Of a stretch of DNA of 64,000 nt, positions 51,325 to 58,590 are shown in pieces. Positions within the stretch are counted from its first letter, which is position 1. Every line of letters begins with the position of its first letter. The notes below the pieces were generated by a model. That model searched no databases and had not been told where the DNA came from. It saw only the letters and a program-made list of their open reading frames with translations. The position numbers and the translations under genes are program-made. The stretch comes from Enterobacter sp. CC120223-11 (GTDB taxonomy: Bacteria > Pseudomonadota > Gammaproteobacteria > Enterobacterales > Enterobacteriaceae), in assembly GCF_900215375.1 (NCBI RefSeq), contig NZ_OBEF01000004.1:186001-250000 (forward strand), in the 5' to 3' direction.

Positions 51325-51997
51325 TAGCTGGTCCTGCGATATCTGGCCTCACGCGCTGCGCCTTCGCCTGGGCGAGCAGATCGTTGCCTGTCACCCGCGG
51401 GAAGATGAACCGCTGGCGACAGGGCTTGCGGCTCTGCTGGCCCTACGTAAGCGTGCCCTTCACTGGCGAGACAGCGTGTCTTTTTGCCTGGATACCGACG
51501 ATTTGGCGTTCGGCATCCAGCCCTGGCAGCCGGGGATCACAACGCCTCAGGAACTGCTGAAGCTGGCGGAGTTACTGGCGATTCGCGAACGCCAGGGCCG
51601 CTGGCTGACGCGTTTTGAATCCGCCCCGTTCAGTGAATCAGCCCTGGTGGCAAGACTGAAACAGACGTGCTGGGAAACCCTGCGCACCGTGGCTAAGCAG
51701 GAGCGTTTGCGCTTTCTCGGCGTCACGACCCCCTTTCAGCCGCTGCTCAGACAGTACGGCAAAGCGCTGCCGGAAAATGGCCTCTTCGTGACGATCGGGC
51801 ACCAGCACAGCCGCATTGCCAGCCGTCTGAACCACGCCTGGCATGAAGTGAGCACGCTGGCACTACCCCGCGTGGAGATGCGCCAGCAGCTCAGGATCGT
51901 CGCCCGACTGAGCGGGATGGCCGATTACCCGCAGTACGTCATCAATACGGACGATGGCAGGCCTCAAGTCATTCTTCCTCAGGAGAACCGCTTGTGA
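51308..51997 (+). CDS. PilM/GspL-like cytoplasmic protein (putative)
   Basis: A 229-residue protein without signal peptide or membrane helix, starting at a GTG with a GAGGAG ribosome site inside the end of gspE. Its position between the ATPase and two small membrane proteins is that of PilM (or the cytoplasmic half of GspL), and the strand pattern (LFVTIGHQHSRIAS near residue 160) would suit an actin-like fold. It is shorter than usual PilM proteins (about 350), and motif support is weak, so the call rests mainly on gene order. Confidence 0.65.
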   Translation: MLSLTNSWSCDIWPHALRLRLGEQIVACHPREDEPLATGLAALLALRKRALHWRDSVSFCLDTDDLAFGIQPWQPGITTPQELLKLAELLAIRERQGRWLTRFESAPFSESALVARLKQTCWETLRTVAKQERLRFLGVTTPFQPLLRQYGKALPENGLFVTIGHQHSRIASRLNHAWHEVSTLALPRVEMRQQLRIVARLSGMADYPQYVINTDDGRPQVILPQENRL

Positions 51998-52509
51998 GAC
52001 CGCTCTTTTCCCCTACGGCTCCCTGGGCCAGCCGGGCGGTGATCCTGGCCGCGCTGGTGAGCCTGCCGATCGTCGGACTGATAACACGGGAAGCCGTTCA
52101 TCAACAGGCGCTTACGCAGAAGGTTACGCGGGCTGAACAGCAGCTGCGCCAGCGCCAGCAGATGCTGGACAAGCTGCACGAGACGCAGAAGCGTCGCGCA
52201 CGTCAGTCACATCAGCTCAATGCCATTCCCCCGGCCATTCGCCTGATGGACAGCGTCGGCAGCGCGATGTCGCCGGAGATTGCGCTGTTAAACATTGATA
52301 TCAATCCTTCGCAGCGCGACGTGCGGCTGACGGTCAACGCCACCAGTCTGCCCGCGCTGCTGGCCTTCAGCGAGCGCCTGCAGCAGCTCCCTGCCCAGGT
52401 GGTGCTGGAGAACCATCGCCCTTCATCAAGTGAAGCGAGCGGCTGGCCGCTGGCGGCAAGCCTGGATGTGCACTTTGTTACGGAGGAAGCCCATGCGACG
52501 AAAAAATAA
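51994..52509 (+). CDS. PilN-like inner-membrane assembly protein (putative)
   Basis: The 171 residues have a short cytoplasmic start, one membrane helix (about 14-32), a coiled coil (38-75, Gln/Arg-rich) and a periplasmic alpha-beta domain (80-160, with IALLNIDINPSQRDVRLTVN). This is the PilN (or GspL C-terminal) layout. It starts at a GTG that overlaps the previous stop (GTGA). It probably links the ATPase side to the periplasmic PilO-like partner. Confidence 0.75.
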   Translation: MRPLFSPTAPWASRAVILAALVSLPIVGLITREAVHQQALTQKVTRAEQQLRQRQQMLDKLHETQKRRARQSHQLNAIPPAIRLMDSVGSAMSPEIALLNIDINPSQRDVRLTVNATSLPALLAFSERLQQLPAQVVLENHRPSSSEASGWPLAASLDVHFVTEEAHATKK

Positions 52510-53011
52510 CGTAGCGGCGCTGCGCTGGCAGAGTGCGGTGCTCGTCGGGCGGACAGGAAAAATCCCACTGCTGCTGGGCTGTCTGCCCTGCGGGCTGCTG
52601 GCGTTCTGGCTGAGCAGCATGGCTCCGCAAAGTGACGTGCAGCGCCAGCAGCTGGAGAGGCTCGAGACACGCCTGGCGCTGCCGTTGCCAAAGAGCGAGG
52701 GGCAGCCAGAGCCGCATACCTCCATGAGCCAGAGCGAGTATCAGATGGCGGGCCTGGTGTTCGACAAGCTGCAGCAAAGTGGCCTGCAGGTAGAGGCCAG
52801 CCGCTATCAGCGGGAAAACGGCCCCGAGGGTGCGGCCCTGCGTCTCGACATTCCGCTGAAGGGGGAATACCTGCCGCTGGTGGAGGCGCTGGAGTCACTG
52901 AGCCGTACTCTGCCTTTGCAAATAGGGCAGATAACCCTGCGCCGCTCCGCAGTGGTGGAAACTCAGCTCGACGCTACGCTACAGCTGCATCTGTACAAGG
53001 AATTGCCGTGA
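52493..53011 (+). CDS. PilO/GspM-like inner-membrane protein (putative)
   Basis: The 172-residue protein has a basic start, one membrane helix (about 23-42), a short coiled stretch and a periplasmic ferredoxin-like domain (70-170, with GAALRLDIPLKGEYLPLVEAL as parts of strand and helix). That is the PilO/GspM layout. The ATG at 52493 has a strong GGAGGAA ribosome site and lies 17 bases inside the previous gene. Function is inferred from topology and order. Confidence 0.75.
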   Translation: MRRKNNVAALRWQSAVLVGRTGKIPLLLGCLPCGLLAFWLSSMAPQSDVQRQQLERLETRLALPLPKSEGQPEPHTSMSQSEYQMAGLVFDKLQQSGLQVEASRYQRENGPEGAALRLDIPLKGEYLPLVEALESLSRTLPLQIGQITLRRSAVVETQLDATLQLHLYKELP

Positions 53012-53520
53012 AGCTCCCCCGCTATTTGCAGGCCGCGCTGGCCGCCACCGTCATCGCCGTCATCTGGAGCCAGTTTGTCGATGACGAGCCTTTGCCTGAG
53101 GCGGCCTTACTGGCCCCAAAAAACACCTTACCCTCAGCAAAGTCAGCAGTCGAGCCACTTTCCCGCCAGGCGCCGGGGCGTGCCGACCTGTTTGCCTTTG
53201 CACAGTCAGACAAGGCTTCTGAACCCACAGACGCCACGCCTCACGAGGAACCACAGCCACATACACCTGAGCTGCCGCTGAAGATCCTCGGCGCATGGTG
53301 GCGTCATCACCAGCGCACCCTTCTACTGACCGACGGCACGGAGACATGGCCTGTCTGCCGCGACTGTCGCGCCGAGGGGAAAATCTGGATTGGCAGCGAG
53401 CCGGTCAACGGCTGGATTTTAAAGGCGGTGGCCCAGGACCACCTTCTGTTTGAATGGCGACTCACCCACGCCGAGCGCAGGCTCGAGCTGGGGGATCTGC
53501 AATCGGAACCGACACGATAA
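53008..53520 (+). CDS. PilP/GspC-like periplasmic link protein (putative)
   Basis: The 170 residues start with a membrane anchor (about 7-22), then a long Pro/Ala/Ser-rich linker (30-90) and a small beta domain (90-155, with LKILGAWWRHHQRTLLLTDG and WPVCRDCRAEGK in two parts). This is the layout of PilP or of the GspC homology region that contacts the secretin. A CRDC pair is unusual for the family. The GTG start overlaps the previous stop (GTGA). Confidence 0.7.
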   Translation: MKLPRYLQAALAATVIAVIWSQFVDDEPLPEAALLAPKNTLPSAKSAVEPLSRQAPGRADLFAFAQSDKASEPTDATPHEEPQPHTPELPLKILGAWWRHHQRTLLLTDGTETWPVCRDCRAEGKIWIGSEPVNGWILKAVAQDHLLFEWRLTHAERRLELGDLQSEPTR

Positions 53521-53522
53521 TC

Positions 53523-55406
53523 ATGAAAACTAAACTTATTTTTGCCCTCATTACGCTGTGCTCACTGATGAGCGGCTGCGCACAACAGGCCCCCACGCCC
53601 GCCAAGCCTGGCGTAACAGCCTCGCCCGAAGTGCTTATCAAGCGCCTGAAAGAGATCGATCAGCAGCGCATTGCCGCCCCGCAGGACGTCTCCCTGCGCG
53701 CTGAACAGGCGGATATCACACAAAAGCTGGTTAACGACTACCTGAAGAGCGCAGACCAGGCCCTCCGGCAGAACAACCACACCCTTGCCGCACAGCGCTG
53801 GCAGGACGCCCTGGTTTATGAACCCGGCAACCTGCGCGCACGGCAGGGGCTGCAAAAAATCAACGCGCGCCGCGCGCTGGACACGCTCTATCAGAGTGCC
53901 GTCAGCTACAGCCAGCGCGACCCGGCAAGGGCGCTGCAAAAAGTACAGCAGGTGCTGGAAGAAGACCCTAACTGGCCGCAGGCGCGGGCGCTGCGCGATC
54001 ACCTGCTGCGGGAAGTCGCCCGGATCAACCAGCCGGAAAACCGCCTCAATCGCGAGCTTCAAAAGCCGGTTTCGCTTAACTTCCGCGAACACAGCCTGTT
54101 GGCAATCTTCAACACCATCAGCCAGATGACCGGGGTGAATATCATCTTTGATAAGGATATTCCGCCCACGGCCACCGCGAGCCTGATTGCCAGAAGGACA
54201 ACCGCCGAAGACGCCATCGACGTGCTGCTGCTCTCAAACAGCCTGCGTAAAAAAGTGCTTAACGGCCATACGCTGCTGATTTACCCGGCCACCCCGCAAA
54301 AAGAGAAGATTTACCGGGATATCGTGGTGAAAACGATCTTTCTTGGGTACGCCAAAGCGAAAGAGGTGAATGTCGCCCTGCGTAACATGGTGAAGCTCAA
54401 GGATGTTCACGTGGACGAACGCACTAACTCGGTGACCCTGCGCGGCTCTAAAGAGAGCGTGGAGAAAGCCGAGCGCCTGCTGGTGACCCTCGACAGACCA
54501 GAGGCGGAGGTGACGCTTGCCGTCGAGGTGCTGGAGGTCAACACCAGCGACATCGAAGCGTTGGGCATCAATCTGCCGCAGAAGATAACAGCAGGGTTAG
54601 GCAAGAGTGAAGGCGATAAGGGAGAGAGCAGCGGCCTGCCAATCAATGACATCAACAGTAACCACGTCCGCATCAATGTCGACAATATGTCCATCGACCT
54701 GAAAAAGGTGCTGGGCAATGCCCGGGTGCTGGCTAACCCGCGGATCCGGGTGAAAAACAACAAGAAGGCGCTGATCGATATCGGCGAAACTATCCCGGTG
54801 CTTACCAGCAACGTCCAGGACGGTTTTACACAGCAGAAGGTCGAGTATCAGGACGTTGGCCTGAAGCTGGAAGTCACGCCGGATATCAGCATGGATGACA
54901 ACATCTCCATGGACGTGAAGTTTACCCTCAGCAGCCTTGGTACCGCCGAGAAAGGCGAAAAGGGCACAGTCTATTACCGCACTAACAAACGCGAGGCCAA
55001 CACCACCCTGAGCAGCCTGAACGGCGAAACGCAGATGCTGGCAGGGCTGATTAAGCAGGATGAAAGCGATACAGAAAGCGGAACCCCATTGCTGAGCGAG
55101 ATCCCCGGCCTGGGCCGGTTGTTTGGCAGCAAAGGGCATAACAAACAGCGCACGGAAGTGGTCCTGCTGATTACGCCAACCATCGATCGCTACCTCGATC
55201 TGCCCGGCAGCCACGTCAGCACGATTGAGATGGGCAGTGACGACCTGACCGGGGACGCCATTCAGCTTCGCGGTATCCCGACGCAGGAGAGCGAACCTGG
55301 CTTTAACGCGCCCGAACTTGCCCCTCCGGCGCACTTCCCTCCCCGCACGGCCACACTGCCACCGCCGGTGCTGGACGACAGCGCCGTGCTGAGCGGAGTG
55401 CGGTAA
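53523..55406 (+). CDS. Lipoprotein secretin of the type II/type IV pilus class
   Basis: This forms the outer-membrane gate of the system. The 627 residues begin with a lipoprotein signal (LMSGC, Cys19), so no separate pilotin may be needed. A helical, TPR-like region (about 40-165) comes first, then secretin N-domains (170-360, SLNFREHSLLAIFNTISQ and VDERTNSVTLRGSKE in parts) and the secretin core (370-575), with VLANPRIRVKNNKKA, IGETIPVLT, VGLKLEVTPDI and the closing VVLLITPTI. A Pro-rich tail follows. Layout is nearer MshL/PilQ-type secretins than classical GspD. Confidence 0.9.
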   Translation: MKTKLIFALITLCSLMSGCAQQAPTPAKPGVTASPEVLIKRLKEIDQQRIAAPQDVSLRAEQADITQKLVNDYLKSADQALRQNNHTLAAQRWQDALVYEPGNLRARQGLQKINARRALDTLYQSAVSYSQRDPARALQKVQQVLEEDPNWPQARALRDHLLREVARINQPENRLNRELQKPVSLNFREHSLLAIFNTISQMTGVNIIFDKDIPPTATASLIARRTTAEDAIDVLLLSNSLRKKVLNGHTLLIYPATPQKEKIYRDIVVKTIFLGYAKAKEVNVALRNMVKLKDVHVDERTNSVTLRGSKESVEKAERLLVTLDRPEAEVTLAVEVLEVNTSDIEALGINLPQKITAGLGKSEGDKGESSGLPINDINSNHVRINVDNMSIDLKKVLGNARVLANPRIRVKNNKKALIDIGETIPVLTSNVQDGFTQQKVEYQDVGLKLEVTPDISMDDNISMDVKFTLSSLGTAEKGEKGTVYYRTNKREANTTLSSLNGETQMLAGLIKQDESDTESGTPLLSEIPGLGRLFGSKGHNKQRTEVVLLITPTIDRYLDLPGSHVSTIEMGSDDLTGDAIQLRGIPTQESEPGFNAPELAPPAHFPPRTATLPPPVLDDSAVLSGVR

Positions 55407-55882
55407 TGAACAGTCAGCGGGGGTTTACCCTGATTGAGATGATCGTCACTCTCGGCCTGCTTGGCACGCTGGCGGCGGCGGCAACGCCGCTGGTGCGTCA
55501 CTATCATCAGCAGCAGCAGGAAATCGAGCTAAGGGAATCCTTACGAACCCTGCGCGACGCGATTGATCGCTATCATCAGGCGAGCCTCGACGGGCGGATT
55601 GAGAAAAAGGCCCGTGAGTCGGGCTATCCGCCAACGCTCAAGGCGCTGACGGAGGGAATCATCGACCAGACTAACCCCAACGGCGGGCGGATCTACTTTT
55701 TGCGGCGCATCCCGCGCGACCCGGTGTGCAACTGCCAGGGGCGCAGCGATGAGGAGACATGGCGACTGCGGGCCTCAACTCAGCCGCCCGGTGATTTCAG
55801 CGGCGGAGGCAAAGACGTATATGACGTCATCAGCACCAGTACGGCCAGTGGTCTCAACGGAGTGCCCTATGCGCAATGGTGA
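55406..55882 (+). CDS. Type II secretion pseudopilin (PulG-like), second
   Basis: A 158-residue prepilin with the cleavage site G-FTLIEMIVTLG (Glu at +5), a long hydrophobic helix, a helical stretch with many charged residues, and a small C-terminal domain with YPPTLKALTEG and YFLRRIPRDPVCNC. That RRIPRDP segment is common in pseudopilins of non-classical type II systems. Two close cysteines (CNC) are notable. The ATG overlaps the secretin stop (TAATG), and the end overlaps the next gene by 14 bases. Confidence 0.88.
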   Translation: MNSQRGFTLIEMIVTLGLLGTLAAAATPLVRHYHQQQQEIELRESLRTLRDAIDRYHQASLDGRIEKKARESGYPPTLKALTEGIIDQTNPNGGRIYFLRRIPRDPVCNCQGRSDEETWRLRASTQPPGDFSGGGKDVYDVISTSTASGLNGVPYAQW

Positions 55883-56231
55883 GAAAGGATTTACCCTGAT
55901 TGAGCTGCTGGTGGTGATGGCGATCATCGCCACCCTGATGACGCTGGTGGCCCCGCGCTTCTTTCAGCATGCGGACCGGGCAAAAGAGGTGGTACGGGAG
56001 CACAATCTGAACGCCCTGCGCAGCGCTATCGACCACTTTCGCCGGGATCGCGTTGTCGGCCCCTACAGCCTGGATGAGCTTATCGACGCAGGTTATCTGC
56101 GTGAGATGCCTCTGGATCCGCTGACTAACCGCCGGGACGTCTGGGAAGCGAAAACCGACGATGACGGCCAGATTGTCGACGTGGATGTGCCCCCCGGGAA
56201 GCCTCGCGAGACGTTTCATGACAGCTACTGA
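55869..56231 (+). CDS. Type II secretion pseudopilin (PulG-like), third
   Basis: A 120-residue prepilin starting at the ATG at 55869, inside the end of the previous gene. The cleavage site is G-FTLIELLVVMAII with Glu at +5. A helix with FFQHADRAKEVVREHNLNA follows, then the short DELIDAGYLREMPLDPLT domain typical of minor PulG-like pilins. The frame upstream of this ATG lies inside the previous gene and is not part of it. Confidence 0.88.
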   Translation: MRNGEKGFTLIELLVVMAIIATLMTLVAPRFFQHADRAKEVVREHNLNALRSAIDHFRRDRVVGPYSLDELIDAGYLREMPLDPLTNRRDVWEAKTDDDGQIVDVDVPPGKPRETFHDSY

Positions 56232-56706
56232 GCGCCAGGGCGGGTTCACCTACCTGCTCCTGCTGGTCGCAGTCTCGGTGCTGGCATTCTCATTGCTGAA
56301 AACTCAGGAAGTGCGGCAAATGCGCTACCGGGAACAGCAGGAGGCCGAGCTGCTGTTTCGCGGCGAGCAGTACCGGGCCGCCATCACAGCCTATCGGGCA
56401 GCAGCTAACGGCTGCTTTCCAGTGCGCGTCGAGCAATTACTGATCGACAAGCGAGGGCCGACAAGACGTTTTCACCTGCGTCAGGCCTGGCCCGACCCGC
56501 TCACCAACAGCAAGACCTGGGGGCTTATCTACGATCCCCAGGGACGCTGGATTGGCGTGCGCAGCCTCGGCAAGGGCACGCCACGTCGTAAAACGGGTTT
56601 TAGCCACGACGTAGAAACCTTTAAGAAAGCCAAAAGCTATTACGACTGGACGTTTAAGGTGGAGAGCGACCCGCAGGCACCGATGCCACGGGCATGTGGG
56701 CGGTGA
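56218..56706 (+). CDS. Pseudopilin-like protein without Glu5, fourth
   Basis: A 162-residue protein with a prepilin-like start, GG-FTYLLLLVAVSVLAFSLL, where position +5 after the cleavage site is Leu instead of Glu. The helical stalk (REQQEAELLFRGEQYRAA) and the RRFHLRQAWPDPLTN segment match minor pseudopilins. Loss of Glu5 is typical of tip proteins such as GspK and PilX, so it may cap or start the pseudopilus. It overlaps the previous gene by 14 bases and ends the operon. Confidence 0.85.
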   Translation: MTATERQGGFTYLLLLVAVSVLAFSLLKTQEVRQMRYREQQEAELLFRGEQYRAAITAYRAAANGCFPVRVEQLLIDKRGPTRRFHLRQAWPDPLTNSKTWGLIYDPQGRWIGVRSLGKGTPRRKTGFSHDVETFKKAKSYYDWTFKVESDPQAPMPRACGR

Positions 56707-56718
56707 AGAAAGTGAAAA

Positions 56719-56746
56719 GGGGCTGCAATATTTCCTTTGCAGCCCC
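56719..56746 (-). terminator. Terminator of the inverse autotransporter gene
   Basis: GGGGCTGCAA and TTGCAGCCCC form a perfect 10-bp stem with an 8-base loop; on the minus strand TTTTC follows directly. It lies about 85 bases after the autotransporter stop and just after the end of the convergent secretion operon. Confidence 0.75.
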
Positions 56747-56831
56747 TGCCTGACCATCGAGTAATGCCGGACTCACTCCTTTAGCTAAGCCTGTCCACCG
56801 GTCAGGGTTACATTAAGTTGATTTAACGTTT

Positions 56832-58590
56832 CTACCAATCACAGCTACTGGAACCGGTATTTTTAAAGGTTTTAGATTCAGTCGCTCCTCTGACTCCGTC
56901 TTTGTTTACGGGAGTCACATAGAGAGTCACCTCTCCCCAATACCCTAAAGTCACTCCCTGAACGTTTGATACGACATTGCCTGCCCATTTCCACTGGAAG
57001 ATTGTGTTACCTTCATCGGCTCCTCCATTAGCATTGAAAGTATAGTTAGCGGTGATTCTGTTACATGCCCCGGTTTTGCCGTTGTATCCGAGATTTGTAG
57101 CAGAAGGAACTGGTTTAGGCCTGATGGTGACAGCACTACTAAAGATCTCAACACCGGTCACAGATTGCTCAGAACCTTTAGGCGTTACGCCAACACGCAC
57201 ATCGTAACCTGCATAGGAACTATCCACGCGGAAGCTCCTTTGTGTCGCATCAGATTTTCCTGCAGCAGACCAGCTTCCGGATGAGCCTGAACTCCTGTAG
57301 TACCACTGATAGCGGGAGTCGTCACTACCGGTGCCCTGAGCGTCATACCCCGTATAGCTTGCTGTCACTGTCGTGTCGGGTTGGACAGTTCCCTGAGGTG
57401 AGGTGCTCACAGAACCAATCTTAGGTGTGCCATAGACAGACGCAGAGCGGCTGAACACTTCGGTGCCCGTTACAGACTGAGCGCTACCTTTGGGAGTGAC
57501 GCCAACCCGTACGTCATAGCCTGCATATGAACTATCCGGCGTAAAGACTCTTTGTCGGGCATCAGATTTTTGTGAGGCAACCCAGCTTCCGGATGAGCCT
57601 GAAACTCTGTAGTACCACTGAAAACGGGAATCGTCGCTGCCCGTACCCTGAGCGTCAAAGCCAGTGTAGGTTGCGGTCAGCTTTTCCCCAACAGAGAGCT
57701 TCGTTTTATCAATACTCACCGAAGTAATTTCAGGTACTCCTGACTGAACCACGTCAGTTTGCGATGAGGTCGCCGTGTGCGTTCGTTTCGAATCGGAGGC
57801 GTTCGTTGCCGTTACGCTAGCCGAAATACGCTTCCCGGCATCCTCTGGTTGCGTGGTATACGTATCTCCCGTTGCGCCAGAAATCGCTACCCCATTGCGC
57901 AACCACTGTGATGACGTATTGACAGTGATCGCCCCGTTATAAGTGATCTTTTCTCTAACGTTAATCGTATCCCCGACCAACAAATCAGACATTTTACTGA
58001 GTGTGACGTCGCTGACCGTCGGCGTCCCTGACGTGATAGCCCTGGTCGAATTGGATGTTTTACTGCCTTGTTTCCCCTTAAGATTTGTCGCTGTCACTTT
58101 GACTGAGAGTGTGGAACCAATGTCTGCACTCACCGGGGTATAGTTCACGCCTGTGGCCCCCGTAATGGCACTTCCCCCTCTCAGCCACTGGTATGTCAGC
58201 GTTGCAGTGCCGCCACCGTTTTCGCTCCAGCCAGCCCCGGCAGCCAGTTTATTGCCGGTCCAGTATTGTCCGGTGGCATTCACCGTCGCGCTGGTTATCT
58301 CCGGTACACCTGATTGCACCGCAGCGCTGGCAGGAGAGGTGTCCTGTCCTTTTTTACCCGCGCCGTTGGTGGCGATAGCCATTGCCGAAACGGTTGCGCC
58401 GATGTCTGCCGCTTGCAGCGTATAGCTGTTACTTGCCGCAGGTGCCGCGATGGCTGTCCCGTTGCGCAGCCATTGCCATGTCAGGGTTGCTCTACCGCCC
58501 CCATTTTCGTTAACGTCCGCGCTGGCCATCAGGCGATCGTCTACCAGCGGTGTCGACGATCCTGTGGAGGTGTATCTGGTGTTGCTGACC
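56832..58590 (-). repeat. Six distal Ig-like modules of about 95 residues in the adhesin
   Basis: Each unit opens with a short Gly-Pro or Gly-x-Pro joint (SGVPEITS, SGTPTVSD, YGTPKIGS) and ends with a segment like VTATN or VGVTPKG. Copies start near 58590, 58300, 58030, 57736, 57432 and 57117. They diverge in sequence towards the C-terminus, the outermost part. Confidence 0.75.
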
